From positions 992,001 to 1,056,000 of the forward strand of contig JAVLRN010000004.1 in the NCBI GenBank assembly GCA_032821775.1: DNA of 64,000 nucleotides, given 5' to 3'. The notes beneath the pieces were generated by a model. The model was not told the DNA's origin, searched no databases, and worked only from the letters and a program-made list of their open reading frames with translations. The stretch's first letter is position 1. Every line of letters starts with the position of its first letter. The translations under genes and the position numbers were made by a program. Source of the DNA: Sanguinoderma infundibulare. Its lineage: Eukaryota > Basidiomycota > Agaricomycetes > Polyporales > Polyporaceae. Below are positions 23,474 to 37,050 of the stretch, in pieces.

Positions 23474-25590
23474 ATGGGGCACTCTTTTTCCACAATATTC
23501 GCAAGCATATGGCCAACTATCCGCTCGTTCTTCGCGATATACGTGATCTATAAGCTCATTCAAAGACGCTATGACTGTGCTCGAACGGCCCCCCTGGCAG
23601 GACCTCTCGTCCGAACTGGCCTATTTGCACGAGGAGCCCATACAGCACGCCTAACGAATCTGCCGTGTACGAGAGATGGATGCGGCAATTCGACTCTGTA
23701 TTCCGCATTCCGGGACCGCTCGGATCCAGTCGTATCGTCCTTACCGATTCATGGGCCGTTTCCCACTTCTATGCCTCAAACGGACGGACGGACGTGTTGT
23801 CCAAGGCTGCGAAAGCAGTCGTTAAGAATACCGTAAGTATACACTACATTACTAGCTCATTCCGGCACACTGAAACCGCAGTCGTACCAAGTTCGGTTGT
23901 GGGCTCATCGTTTTGGACGGTCAACACCATAGAACGTGCGCCCTTGGGCTCTCCTTCCGGCCCGAGGTATCGCCACTGAACTCAGCATCAGATGACGTTA
24001 TGACGTAGTCTACAAGGTATGATATTGCTCATTATTCTGGATTACGGTCTGACCGGTGAACGTTGAGTTAGCTAAAGGCTCTCTGGGAAAACGAGACACT
24101 GTGCAACAACGCTGCAATTCTGGACGTTGAGCAGTGGTACGTCCCTCGAGTTCTACCGGGCGACATATGGACTCATATCTATCGCAGGATGGAGCGCTTG
24201 ACGTGAGTAGCGAAGCCTAGTGTCGAGCAATTTGACGACTTGCCCCTATCATAGTATCAATATGCTCGGACGAACAGGTTTCTCTCACGATTTTCCAGCT
24301 CTTGACCGAAAACAATCTGCGATAAGCCGACTTTTCGATGTAGTATGCAGCGGTAGCAAGAGCGTATTGGATGCGTTCATCGACATGTTAGGCTACTACG
24401 TAGCCATCCTTTGAAGATTCAGCACAATAGGCCAGCTGCAGTCTAGGGTCCGCGCCGAAGTGCATGAAATTGTCAGCACGCTGGTCGCTGAAAGCCGCTC
24501 AACACGCGGACAAGCGAGCATCATCGGAATGTTAAGTCAGTAGATGGGCACAGAAATATTCCCTGAATTGCACTCACGCTCATAGTTTCCAGTCTGCAGC
24601 GACAAAGGTAGACGGCTATCCAGTTCGAGTGTAGTGACACATGTGCGTACACTATCGCGAGCTCGCACAGAAAATCCTCATTTCGTCCATAGTCGGTAGA
24701 GCTACTACTGGCCTAAGTTGAGACGACGACGGGTGAGGTCTTGCTCGTGCCATGGTGAACGTGTTGTCTCTGATACAGTCGCATTGACGGCAAGTTTCTT
24801 CGTCCCTTATATTTTGCGAAGCTAAGCACGAGACCTCCTGCGCACCAGTGGTCCCTTATTGAACTTGCTCGATGCCCTAGTGTCCAAACGCGCCTTCACA
24901 AAGAGCTCTGGGATCAATTCCCCAATGTCGATCCGTCCTGGGAACAACTGAACTAAGACTCAAAACTCCCCTACCTCAATGGCGTCGTACACGAGGTTCT
25001 CCGTTTGCATGCATCCATTCACAATACCGTCAGAGTGGTGCGTTTCCCAATGTTCCCGTCAGACCTGTCCATTAACCTTGAATGGCTAACACAGGCTGCA
25101 AAACATGACGTTATCCCGCTCGGAACCCTTGCTCACGGCCGCAGGGACCCTCGTCGACCGGATAGCTGTACGGGCGGGACAAGAAGTGGGGGTGTCAATA
25201 CAGTACATGAACTCGTCGACCCTCCTTTGGGGTGCCAACGCGCACGAGTTCGAACCAGAACGCTGGCTGAACGAAGAAAGCTTCGTACCGAAGGCTCGCG
25301 ACATCGGCGGACACAGACACTTGCTCACGTTTCTGGACGGGCACAAGATGTGTCTCGGGCGTCGCTTGGCTCTAGCTCAGCTGAAGGTGCGTGGTCGCGC
25401 TTGGGGTTTTGGTGTTGTCCAAGGGTTACGCCGACCATCTCTCATAGATCGTGCTCGCTGTGCTGGTGAAGAACTTCATCTTCGAGTTTCCGGATGGCAC
25501 GGAGACAGAGATCGAGTCGTGTCGTGTTGTGCTCCTTCGTCCTCGTGTTGTCGGCCAGATGGGTGCGAATGTACCGATGCTTGTGCGTAG
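23474..25590 (+). pseudogene. Cytochrome P450, decayed second copy of another family
   Basis: Fragments of a membrane-bound P450 appear in order: an N-terminal anchor at 23474, ESAVYERWMRQFDSVFRIPG near 23670, NMLGRTGFSHDFPAL near 24255, a K-helix VVHEVLRLH near 24990, and the haem loop HLLTFLDGHKMCLGRRLALA near 25320-25375. The last exon continues VLAVLVKNFIFEFPDG. Damage is clear: the anchor and the next piece are in different frames, a TAA at 24954-24956 interrupts the frame before the K-helix, and the I-helix region at 24540-24840 cannot be read. The family differs from the intact P450 at 6607-8732 (no PGR after the haem Cys). It cannot make a normal enzyme. Confidence 0.7.
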
Positions 25591-25871
25591 CGCACGCCGG
25601 TGCTAGTTAGTCATTTAATCCAGAGTGCGGCTTATTTGGGTCGCCGCCGACCTTGCGAAAATTTGTGTAATCCCGAACGTACTGTACACGTCTGTACGCA
25701 CTCCATCCGAAACGAAGTACTCTTACCAAAAGTTCATCCTGGTTATCTCTGACCCATATACAGCACGATACAAGGGCGCACCGCAGAAACGATAGAGTAC
25801 GTATCGAGCTGACTATGCGAAATGAGAATACTCGGAGTCCGAGCAACGCCGCCGCCGGTCTGGGTGGTAGG

Positions 25872-28037
25872 CTATACGAGTGTAATAGTTTGGAGGCTGA
25901 GGTCCTCAATGCTGTCCTTCGATATCCACGTAGGTTTATGGTCACGGAAGGCACCGACCCGTCGATACTCCCCTGGGTTTCCCGCCAGTACTACAACTAG
26001 CCCTTGGAGCCACGTCCAGTCCGCTTCCAAGGAGACTGCTTCCCAGCGGCCTGGTAGTAGCCAAACGTCCGCACTGCATGGTTCTATCGCATCTCGCCAT
26101 GAGCGATCGATCTTGGATCTAGTCGTCGTTTCGAGTTCGTTGCCAGCATCCCCCCCAAAACGCGGAGAACTGGCCTGAGTCGGAAAGACGTACAGACCGT
26201 CGTCACGCCATGTTGCCTTCACCAAACGACCCTCGAGTGTCAAGGACCCTGCGGTGACGGCGCCGAAGGGGAGTTTGTCGGATGCTAGTGTCCGCGTGTG
26301 GTCGTTGAGCTCATACAGCATCTTGAATGTCTCAAAAAGCCGCGCAGGTTCCACAGGACCATCCACCGATGCCCAAGACCATGAGGGCGCTCTGTACATT
26401 CCGGGCCGCTGGAGCTGCGCACCGTCCACCGTATTCCACAGGAGGTCGTGCGGAAGGTTGTCCAGCCAGAGGCCCGCCAAGTACGGCCCCTTCTTCCACC
26501 GCGCGCCGAAGCGCCCAGCGACACCGGCAAGCGCAATGAGCTTGTCTTCGATTTGCGTGACCCTTCGCGCGGTGTAGTTCCGCACGATGTTGTGCCACAA
26601 CGTCGCATCTTTGGTGTCAGGCGGGCCGCCTGTTGAGTGCCAACTTGAGTCCATTTCGGGCGCGCCGTCGGGAGCGGGCATCAAATCGATAGCAGGGCGG
26701 TTGCCCACGTCATCCGATCTCACCTCGCGAACGGCATCGCCGACGTTCACCCGCGTGGTCTGACAGTGGAAGCGTAGGGTGTTCGAGGTGTACACCAGCG
26801 CGCGCGTAGACAGCAGGAGTTCTTCGAGGCACCACGCGCGTTTGTGCACCGGGTCGATCATGTCGCAGCGGTCGTCGTACGTGTTGAACGCGTCCTGCTC
26901 GACATACACCGTGCCAAAATGATTGGGGCGTGATCTGCACGGGAATGGAAGGCGGTGGATGGGAAGGGAGCACGGCGGGCAGTCGTGCAGGAAGCCCTCG
27001 CTTGCCTTGGGCGACCGCGCGGCGATGATCGTGAAAGACGCATCTTCGAATGTCGCGGGGATCTTCGCGATCTCTCGACGCTTGTCTTCTTTGGAGTCCT
27101 GGATGATACACAGGGCGTCGATCCAGAGGTACTTCTCCCCGCAGGCGTGCGTCACCCAGATCGCGTCCTTCGCGGTCTGTGGAAGTAGATCGACGTGAAT
27201 GCCACAGGCGTACGCATCAACGTTGTGCTGCTTGGTTTTGTTGGGCTGGTCCTCGCCCCACACGTAGCTGAGCGCGACGTACGACCCGCGAACGTTGCCG
27301 TCAGTGACGTAGAGTCGCGGCTCTTTGGGGTCGGTGCAATCGATGACGCGAGTGGGGAGGACGCGATCCTGGCGCGGCTTGGGGCATGCGTTGTGGTTCT
27401 CGATGCAGTACGATAGGTGGTCAAGAGCAAGACGACACGTCTCTGTCAACCTCATCCGACGGATCCTCTCCCGGGCCACGATTTCGTCCGCACATGGGTC
27501 GTCTGAGTCACGGTCAAGCAAGTCAGCGACATCAAGGAACGAAGGTCACATCTCTACCAGCACAAACCTGGGAGGGTGTAGAGCGGGTATTCCAAGAGGT
27601 CATAATTGTTCATCTTCGCGTGGATGAACTGTGCGCCGATCAGGACCTCGTCCCCGTGATCGTAACGTGGCGGTTCCAAGGCTACGCGGATGGTCAAGTC
27701 TCCCGTGAGGAATTCCGGCGAGATACCGCGCTCTTCTGTGGAATTCATCAGCAATGAACACCAGTTGCACCCGCTTTGGCGCGATGCATCCATGACGTTC
27801 CATGTCGAAGTATAGTTGAAAGACCTTATCGTCGAGTCTTCGAATCCCCGAGCCCGGTTTCCCAAGAGATCTTGGAATGTTTCGTGTGTGAAGAGACCAC
27901 TGGTCCAACAGTTACCACATACTAGCGATCGTGCTGCATCGACGGTGAGGTATCTATATGGTGGACGTTACATAATGAAATGCAGCTCACAAATGGGACA
28001 TTGCTTACGTCTTGGTCGCGGGTTTCAGAGAGTCCAT
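25872..28037 (-). CDS. HET-domain protein
   Basis: Protein of 681 residues in three exons: 28037-28009, 27953-27568 and 27502-25872, with introns of 55 and 65 bp and consistent phases (2 and 1). The start MDSLKPATK was chosen because it is the only upstream ATG with a donor (GTAAGC) that joins the Cys-rich opening LVCGNCWTSGLFTH. The HET core is plain: SYVALSYVWGE near residue 212, YLWIDALCIIQD near 267, and RAWCLEELLLSTRALVY further on. In ascomycetes this domain triggers cell death in heterokaryon incompatibility; in basidiomycetes most members are uncharacterised. No partner NACHT or repeat domain is fused here. The C-terminal 300 residues have no recognised domain. No stops or frameshifts are seen. 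Confidence 0.85.
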
Positions 28038-28721
28038 GTCCGTGTGCTTGAGGCCAGTAGTTTCGCAGGAGGGCATGCGGAATGCTGTATGACACCAGAG
28101 GATGAAGTTCAAAAGTCAGTTCCCAATGGCGGGGACTGGAACGCGAGCTATAGGAGAAGAAAATCTAACGAACAGGTCTACGAGTTGGGAGTTACTTGCT
28201 AAGCATCGGAAGGGCTTGATATGCGGAAGTTGTGCAATGTTCCCCGAATGGCTCGAACAACGTAGAACTAGATGAAATGTACCGGGTAGTGTCGAATGCG
28301 AGTTCGAGGCACTATGGGTCTATGGTGGGAGCTGATAAAGTTGGACAGACGTCCTGGGCGGCGCGGCTCAAGCAGTGTTCGGCGCTAATCAAGATGAGCT
28401 CCCGCAACGTGGTGATGGCATACGCGACATCGTCCGTGTGCCTAGCCCCTTCACCTCCTTCTCCCGGACAACTTCAACTAGCACCAGCATGAGTAAAGTC
28501 ACCGGCCTGAGCTCTAGAACGTGGCTACGTCTGTGGGGTGCAATATACGCCATCGAGAAAGGCGGGGAGGCGATTGCCTGGGTCGAAAGACCATGCATAT
28601 TATACACTGTGCAATGCCTAGAGACAGACGACTGGAGAGCACGTTGTATAAATAGGGCAATTAGACTGTCATATACGCCACGGGTAATATACTCCTCGCC
28701 AGCCAATAGTTCTCGACTCAC
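28038..28721. other. Intergenic, no gene recognised
   Basis: Lies between the start of the HET gene and the end of the carboxylesterase, both on the minus strand. Short frames only. It should hold the HET promoter; no motif stands out. Confidence 0.35.
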
Positions 28722-30916
28722 TTATTCCGCAATATCAGCAGCGATAGAGTTGATGAACGATATCTGCTGTGCGTGGTAACTGTCCGGAATGATAGCGAAG
28801 GTCGCATTTGACAAGTCGGAAGTAAGCTTGGTAGTGTCGAACTGAATCAGGACCTGCACAAACTCCGCATCATCAGAGATTATCCGAATCGATCTGTCGG
28901 AACCAGAACATACCTGGTTGTCGGATTCATATTGCGGCCAGGTGGTTTCTGGGAGGAATTGGTTCAGTCGGTATGAGCAAGACACTGAGGGACGTCAAGG
29001 CACATACTTGGAAGACCCTTCCCATCGTTAGGCGTCCCGCTCACGGCGAACGACACCCAGTAATCCAACATCGCCAGGGACACGATCCCGCTCTCTACGT
29101 GAGCCTCCGCAATCGACGGATCGCCGTACACGTAAGGAACCTCGGAGGCGTGATGGACTGTCAGAAGGCACCGCAGATCGTGAGCGACCACTACAAACAT
29201 GAGCACGAAAACACATACCTCCCATCGCCGGATCCGCTAGGGCCACGTTCTGATCCGTGAAGATGTACCCGAACGTCTTAACGCCCGCCGCCGTCGCCGC
29301 CTGGATCCATTCCCGCCGAGTCGCCTGGAATGACGCGTCACCGAGAAACGCCGCCGCACGCTTGAACTCGCTGTTCAGCCCGAAGGTCTCGTTCCCCGTC
29401 CCGAACGGCGAGCCCAGTGCGGCGGTGTTCGGATACAGAGTGAGCAGCGTGGCGACATCCTTCTGGAACTTGGGTGTGAGTTCGGTTGCGAACGGATTGT
29501 TCGCGACGACGATGAACTCGACGAACTCCTGATCGGTCGAGATCTGCTCCGGCACGAAGTCCGTGCCTTCGTCGAGCACCGTTCCTGCGATGAACGGGAT
29601 CTTGGAGAAGTGGCCAGCTGCGAGAAGCTTGGAGGGGAGGTCCGGAAGCAGGCCTTCGGGGCCGTCGATGACCGGGACGAAGAGGAAGGGCTCAGGAAAA
29701 GCGGCGGCGACTGCCTGCCAGGATGCCAAGAGGTCCGCCGTCGTCGTGTTGCGCATGCATGAGAACGTCGCTCCGGGCGCCGCGTGCGCGCATTCGGTCG
29801 TGTTGCCCACAAACGCATCCCACACGACATCGCGTCGCGAGGCGTTGAACGACGGCAAAGTTCCGGCAGAGCCTGACTCCATGATCTGCCCGAGAGCGTG
29901 AGCTCAACAGTCAACGTACATAAGGGATGTGGCTGCTGACCGCTCCTCGAACACCATAGTTCTCAAGGCCGGCGTTGAGGTACAAGTCGGCGATGGATAT
30001 GGAGCCCGCGCTTTGTCCGAATAGAGTGATCTGCGACATCGTCAGATATCGCACATAAGCAAGAACAACCCTCCACATACCTTGGTGGGATCGCCTCCAA
30101 ACGCTCTGATATGCTTCTGTACCCACGAAATCCCCGCAAGCTGGTCTCTGAGACCGAGGTTTACTGCACCAAGCTCGTCCGCTTCTGTTCCTTGAGGGAA
30201 TCCAAACGGTCCCACGCGGTAGTTGATGCTCACGTATACGACAGGCGTCCTCTAGAGCCGAGCGATAAGCCACAGCATCACCAGTGCGCTTTATGATTTA
30301 CCCTCAAGACGCTCTGCACAATGATCTCAGTAGCATTGAAGACGGATGAGACGCCTTCCAGGAATGCCCCGCCGTATATCCACAGCATCACAGGGACAGG
30401 CGTATCGCCGGGAAGCAACGAGGGGGACGGCCGGAAGATGTTCAGCGTCAGGCAATCTTCCGAAACGCCTTCAACCTATGCTCGGAAGATTATCAATCAG
30501 CATCCGGCTCCTACTCGCATGTACACACTAGGTACGTACATCAAACTGCACGCAGGGCGCACCGAACTCCGTCGCGTTGAACGTAGGCACGCCAAGACTG
30601 TCGACCTCCACCGGGGACGCGAAGCGCAAATCCCCGAGGGGCGGTTCCGCAAATGGTATCCCTGCGCACACACGAACATAAGCCGAGGTAAGCAGCCTGT
30701 TCCCACGCCACAACGTCCTAGGGTGCCTGTGTACTCACCTCCGAAGAAGTCGACAGTGGTGATGTTGGCGAATGTCTGTGACGTCCCGACGATCGTCGTT
30801 CCGTTGACCTGGACTGTCGGTGCTGTCTCAAGCGCCAAGGACGGCGCGAGCAACAGGAAGAGGGCAAACCACCCCGACAGGCGGAGGCATAGGGGGGTAA
30901 CGGCAAAAGAGGCCAT
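28722..30916 (-). CDS. Secreted type-B carboxylesterase
   Basis: Alpha/beta hydrolase of 572 residues in nine exons: 30916-30739, 30661-30540, 30475-30302, 30251-30081, 30030-29941, 29885-29219, 29157-29008, 28948-28914, 28853-28722. It opens with a signal peptide (about residues 1-29, [12 protein letters not shown]). Catalytic triad residues are Ser222 in FGQSAGS, Glu351 in LDEGTDF, and His470 in [10 protein letters not shown]. The oxyanion region reads [10 protein letters not shown], and SEDCLTLN and YRVGPFGF are family marks. All phases agree without stops. One donor is unusual (GTCAGC at 29940); the alternative GTACGT at 29919 would leave a 34 bp intron and insert seven residues before IMESGSAG, so the former was chosen. 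The natural ester substrate cannot be told from sequence. Confidence 0.88.
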
Positions 30917-32707
30917 TGCATTGTGTCTTGGATGGCGTACGAGGGCATGGTATATAAGGGGCGAGAGAGAGATGCTCGCCGACCGACGAGCCGCTGTGGC
31001 ATTGACAGCGTGATATCCGGTGTAATGGGCGGATGCTCACCAGCTACTGCGTAAGGTCCCCGAAGGCCTGGTCTGTGGGAAGCGCCCTGTGAGAGCAATC
31101 TGAAGACCAGGACATACCCGTGTCATACGACCGGACAACATTGCCGGAGCATCGGTCCCATCCTCGTCTTACTCAGCTACCTTCCATTGGTTGACTTCGG
31201 ATGCCTACACACCTAGGAGATATCCGTCTCACGACGTCCCGGAAAGATGACGACTGTAAGGCCTTGAGAACATGGTCTCCGATCTGCGAAAAAGGGGATT
31301 GCATGAGCATGAATGAAATAGTCTGCGACTACACGATGGTCTGTCGCCGAATGCCAGAGACTAAAATGCGGTACCTGATCAGTGTCTATACGATCGAGCG
31401 CACATCTTGTTCCGGACCGCAGTTTGCTTCCCAAACCCCCCGCCTTCCCGAGCAGTGAAACAGATCTAGCGGCTGTTGTTGTGCCGCGACATACCCGTCA
31501 CGTCAAGGCTGCGCGTTGATCAACCATTCCAAGCCCTATCAATGCAAGGCTGTGATAAGGAACAGTTGGGGATGAGAACAGGCAAAAGCTCACCAATACG
31601 TCGGTGTACACGGCCAGTGGCATCAAGCCGGTCAATAAGTTAAATAGTAGCCTAAATCAAAGCGCAAATGTCGCTCTACGTACCACGACGCTGATCATGT
31701 CCAGCAGTCGACAGGTTAAATTCGACGGACGAAGTGAGTGGACCATGCGTGCTGGGGCAAACTGAGACTAGTATTCTCTCACACCATCGTCACCATGCCC
31801 TTGGTCTTGATCGCGACCGTGATGGATAGCAGACGAAGCATGATAATTGTGCCATGTTTGGTGACGTAGCTACAACAATCGTCACTCACACTACATCTTC
31901 TGATACCATCGCACGACAGGGATGCGAGGTCAAGGTATCACCTAGCAGACGATAACAGGTCGGAGTATCGTCTAATGACACCGTATGGGTTATAAGCGGG
32001 AGTAGTGGGACGAGGAATCGCTAGCCTCAGGGCCTGTAAAGGGGATCCTCGGGCGAAATAGAGAGTGATACCAGCACGTTGAATGGGTAAGCGAAAGAGA
32101 GCTTCTTCAACGGACTGGTTGTTCCGATTATGACCGCTCAACTCGTGGCCAGGGGAGGGCAAACCAGATATGGACATCCGATACATGGCAGCAAAAGCAG
32201 TGGGACTCACACACGAGAACGGCCAGCAAGAGTTTCGTATGTCGCGGCATGTAGGTCAGGTCTTCATGCGCGTTTGAGAGAACCGGAATGGCAGATACAT
32301 GTCATGGAACACGAACCGCGTTAACTCGAGTATGGAAGGAGGGCGCAAAGACATACCATTCGAACAGCGAACCCGAACCCGCCCATGTATCCATCCTCAT
32401 CCATAACGGCCCAACCTCCATGATCCACCGATGTCGCCGTCGGCTCGTGTGTTCTTCCAAGGACGGGTGACAGTGTTGACGAGTTTCACGTATCCAATTG
32501 CGGGCGAGCCATGATTTACAAGGCGTATTCAAGGTAGCGCAGGAAGGAGAGCATCAACCTGAACAGGATGATGATGATAGCAGCAAGTCAGGACGTTGTG
32601 TGGAACTTGAGGGGTAATGGTGGTCGAGGAACAAGAGGTCGTCGGCGCCAAACGGCGACATCCCATTGCACCCCAGGCAGGACCCTGACGCCTCTCTAAG
32701 ACTCCTT
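30917..32707. other. No gene recognised
   Basis: Contains the upstream region of the carboxylesterase and then about 1.5 kb with only short frames on both strands (for example 31201-31458 plus, 31938-32210 minus). None shows a domain or a consistent splice pattern. Confidence 0.35.
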
Positions 32708-32715
32708 CCAGTGCC
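32708..32715. repeat. Target site duplication, left (CCAGTGCC)
   Basis: Directly abuts the left TIR and is identical to 37066-37073. Confidence 0.85.
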
Positions 32716-32730
32716 TAGGGCTCGGCACCG
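32716..32730. repeat. Left terminal inverted repeat
   Basis: TAGGGCTCGGCACCG; matches the reverse complement of 37051-37065 except at position 13. Confidence 0.85.
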
Positions 32731-33468
32731 CGCGTTTAACGGGACGGCCGTTTTTTTGACGGCACGAAAACGGGAACGGCCGTCTAGATAAACGGCGTTT
32801 TTTACGCATTCGGAAAACGGAACGGGGCGTTCCGTTCAGCAGACGAAAAAACGGGCGTTTGAACGCGTTTTCCGACCTGTTTGGGAAATACCGACGAAAT
32901 AGCTGGGAGGAGGGCGCGCTGAGGACGCGCTTGATTCACGCAGCCATACAAAATGATTATCTACTGCTCCAAAGCATCAAGCTGCTCGCGAAGGCCGTGG
33001 CGCACAAGCAAGAGCTGTTACTTCAACAGCATGAAGGCACAGATGGTATCCGGCTTCAGGCTGGCACAGCAACCGAGCACCCTAGAAAGAGTAGATAGTC
33101 AGAGATGTAAGCGCGGGGAAAGAATTGAAAGCAAATCACCAGGTATTGAGAAGATGTCCCGCGCGAGACAGAATTGATTGGGAAACGCACCCCTGTAGAC
33201 TCCCCACCACATAAGGGTGTCGATTTTGAGCGCGTCCGCATCAGCTGGATTGAGTCGAAAGTACTGTTCAAGTTTGTCTGGACGAGCAACAGAAGAGCCT
33301 AAGATTGGGCTTGCGCACAATGTGGGGCTATGTCACACCGTGACCAAGCACGTGAATCGGGCGCTTGACACGATTAATGATTAATATTGTGTGTTAAGTA
33401 CAGCTATGGGTGGACGCAGATGGGAGGGACACTTCTACATATACTGTAGGGACAGGAATGAAAGAGAA

Positions 33469-35800
33469 TTAAGCTGGTGTAATGCCCTCACGATCGAGCT
33501 CCACAAGAATGTCATTGGGAAGCACCCGGTGGCTGTGGTATTTCTTTGCAGCCCATGCAGCCTGCTTTCCAGTTAAACCACAGCGGTATGCATCCATAAA
33601 ACGGTGCGCACGTGTGTAGAACTGGTGAATAGAAATGAGGGGGATTGCTTCAAGGGCTTCAAGAACATTCCGCTCAAGATCTGCTTCTGAAGAAGATGGC
33701 AGTGCCTGGCGGTACACACGCTTTGCATATCCCCAGCATTGCTCAATGCAGTTGAGCTCACAGTGGAATTTCGGAAGGAAGATGATGGTGAAGCCACGTG
33801 TCTTGCAATGAGTCTCCAGCAAGGACTCAACATCTCGGAAGTCTGGCTGGTTGAAGAGGAGTCGGCGACAGCAGCAAGCAACTGCTGGTGGTGCACACTT
33901 GAAGGCTGGGCATTTGTATCGAAGCTTCCCAGCATGTGTGAAGCCATGCTCCTGGAGAAGGATTGCCATGCCCTTGAAGACCCCTGCTTGTGGGCCATCC
34001 TCGAAGTAGAGTGACTGCGGAGTGCCATCTGCAAAGGTTGCATTTTGCATGCGAACCTTGGTCTTGAGAGGCTTGCCGTCAGGACCATAGACAGGCTTGC
34101 CATCATTGCCAAGGATGGGAGTCTCAACACCAAACATGGGCTTGCCAGTGGCTGTGGGCTTCTTGGACATGTGGCGGGCGGATAGGGCATCAGCAGCACA
34201 TTTTAAGTGTGTCAGAGCATTGTCAAAGATGAAAATGTGGCGCTCATGGGGGTAGTGATGTGACAAGATGTCCATTGCAGTTGTCACATGTGTGAGGATG
34301 TCTTCATGGGTGAAGTACCCATCACGATTTGCTCCTGGACGGAAGATAACACGTGTGGACTCTGTGCCATCAGGGGAACACAGCCATCCATACTCCGCAG
34401 ACACGAAGTTGGCAACCATGAGTGATGCTCCTTCACCTTTCTTGCAGGGGACAGCCTTCTCACTCTTGTGGACCCAGCACTGGACTCGCCGATCATGTGC
34501 ATAGAAGATTGACTCATCATGCCACCAATACACAATGCGCTGCTCGTGCGGGCGTGGAGCATCATCAGGGATGGGGATCTCATTGCCGTCTTTGTCCCAC
34601 TGACGCACATGCAGGTCGTACTTTGCCATCTCTGGCAGGAAGTGTGTCTGGCGGTAATCAACAACATTGGCGCGCTCGTGTCCATCGACGAACTGACCAC
34701 TCGGGGTCTTTGTCCATCGGTAATCAAGCTTGTGCATCCAGCACTTGGCAGTGGAGAGGGTGACTGGCTTTTTGAGCCCATACTTTGCAAGTCATTCAGG
34801 GTCTGCCATGAAATGCACAATGTCGAGGGCACGGACGTATTTGCCAATTGACTGCAGGTGCTCAGTGAGCTCCACTTTAAAGTCGAGATGCTTTTCAAGA
34901 AGAGACTTCGTCCATATGTTCTCTGGTGTGGTTGGAAGATCGTGACGATCCACAATGAAGTTGCGTGTCCAGCGGCGGAGTGCCTCTGCCATTGGTCTCT
35001 TCTTGTCCCACTCCACTGCCGTCTCCATCGATTTTGCAGCCCAAACCCGTGTATTTCCAGCACAAACATACTTTGACAGGAACATATGCATCATATGCAT
35101 CCGTGTCAACAGGCGGTCATCTCCAAGCACAAAATGACCAGCTCCACGGCCGCTCGTGCGAGGCGGCTGCAAAAGTGCCTTGATGTCAGCCAGGGCCAAC
35201 CTTGCAGTGGAAATGCTGGGCGGTGGGACATACTTTGACCTGAAGGGCACCGGCTGCAGTGTGGGAGTTGGATTGTGTCCCAGACCATCCAAAATTGGGA
35301 GAGCAGAGGCAGGTTGGAGAGCGGCAGGCTGGAGAGTAGCGGATGGATGTGAAGGGAGAGCCGGAGGGCTGGCCAAATGTGTGGGAATGGGGAGAATAGA
35401 GGCTGCAGGGGGCAGAATGGAAGGGAAGACAGCTGGTGGAGCAGAAGGGGCCACAGAAGGATCACCCGGGCTCGAAGCCGTGGATTGAATCCAAAGATCG
35501 CCCAGGCTCGAAGCCGTGGGTTGGATCAGTTCTGCAAAGGTGCACTGGAAACTTTCGTAAGCCTTGAGAACTTCCTGACAGCGTCTATCCAGAGCTTCTA
35601 TTGGAGTTTCGGAAGGTTTCTGAAGAGGCTGCAAGTCATGTCAGTGATGGCATGCTGTCAAAATTGACATGACGCACCTCCGGCCCAGCGGGAGGAGGCA
35701 TGTTGACTTGGTCTGTTGCTAATCTTGCCTTCTTGGGTGTGTGGCTTCTGTGGCCAAGGTTTGCGATCGAAGACCGGGCCCGCAGCAACCGCTTTGGCAT
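33469..35800 (-). pseudogene. DDE transposase of the 4.35 kb transposon, one in-frame stop
   Basis: Exon 1 (35800-35678, MPKRLLRARSS) joins exon 2 (35628-33469) across a 49 bp intron in phase 0; the reading is 761 codons long. Exon 2 is interrupted once, by TGA at 34794-34792, with the same frame open on both sides. Catalytic motifs lie after the stop: D in VYWWHDES, D in FIFDNALTH and E in CELNCIEQCWGYAKRVYR, the pattern of DDE_3/IS630-mariner-like enzymes. The second D and the E are separated by an unusually long insert containing a Cys-rich piece (KCAPPAVACCCRR). The C-terminus ends KKYHSHRVLPNDIL. The stop could be a CGA changed by one C-to-T step. Function is presumably transposition of its own element; as read it is truncated before the active site. 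Confidence 0.75.
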
Positions 35801-37050
35801 GGTTCCTGCGGGGAAGGTGATGGCAACTGCCAGATATCGGCTTCCTTTTCGGTATAACCCAATATAGACTTACGCAGATGCCCGTGTGCCATGGCTGACA
35901 GAACTTCTGCATCTCCTCTCGCACACGGGACAAATTCGAAAATCGGCTTCCTAAACTTTGTAGATTGGCACTGTCTTCACAAAGTTTAGGAGCTACATTT
36001 TTATTTAAGAGCCTCCCCGTCAAGCCTATAGTTTTGTAGTATTTCCTCCCCGCCAAAAGTGCCTGAGCATGACAGTTTACAGTCATGTGATGCCCCCCAT
36101 TGTGCGCAAGCCCAATCTTAACTGACATTAAATACCACAGAATAAATATATGCTTACAAGAGACACGGGGACTCGAATGATGAAGAGGACTTACTTACTG
36201 CTAGTAGCTTTAGGCATTGAAGATTGAGCATATGTGACACTTGCTGGCACATGCGGCAAGTTCGAGTCCCACTGAAAGTACATGAAGCAGAGTGCGATGC
36301 AAACTGGTTGTCCAATGGAGAAGAGATTGGGGATGGAGTAAAGTTGGGGTCGGATGGATAAAGAAGGTTGTCTGTGCGGATGGCGGACGGTTGCTGGCGC
36401 GACAGGACGTCTGAGAGAGATTCTGTTCCACCTCGCCACCGCCACGAATCCTCTTCACAATGTCCTCAGTACCCTCGTCACAATGGAATCAAATGCACTT
36501 GAAACATGTACACAGATGATACACCTCACCACAGTCTCGCTTGCGCTCTCAATGGGCTACAGCCGTAGGTTTTGGGACATACCTCGTTACTCCCAACTAG
36601 CAGGCTCTCCTCCGACCCAACCAAAAGCCTTCCCACCTCCAAGCGTGCCAACAAGTGACCCTTTGAAATGGTTCAAACTCACGAAAAGGGGGGAGGGGCG
36701 GGCCCCGGCCTCTCCGCTAGCTACCCCCAATGGACCTCGGACGTTGGGCTGGATGTTCCGCAGCAAGCAGGGGTTGCTGATAGCAACTTGAGGCATGTCT
36801 TCAGCGATGGCACTCAAGAGAAGTCCAGAGTGGGGAGGCATAGCCAAGTTGGATAATCATACAGACAGAGTACATATATGGACAGAAAAACGTGTTGAAA
36901 AATGGTAGACGGCCGTTGTTGGGTGGAGAACAGGCGTTCAAAGATGCCTACCCGATCTGGGAAAACGGCTTGGAGATGGGGTCATGGGAACCGTTCAAAC
37001 GGGATGGCCGTCTTTTTAGACGGACGCCTAAATGGCCATTTTAAATGGAA
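35801..37050. other. Non-coding part of the DNA transposon
   Basis: Upstream of the transposase within the element. Open frames on both strands (35658-36128 minus, 36354-36791 plus) have no family resemblance. The last 150 bp carry repeats of GACGGCC and AAACGG words like those near the left end. Confidence 0.4.

Noticed and set aside
29882..29940. 34 bp intron in the carboxylesterase using donor GTACGT at 29919
   Set aside because: Too short and it inserts residues not expected before the ESGSAG motif; a 55 bp intron from GTCAGC at 29940 fits better.
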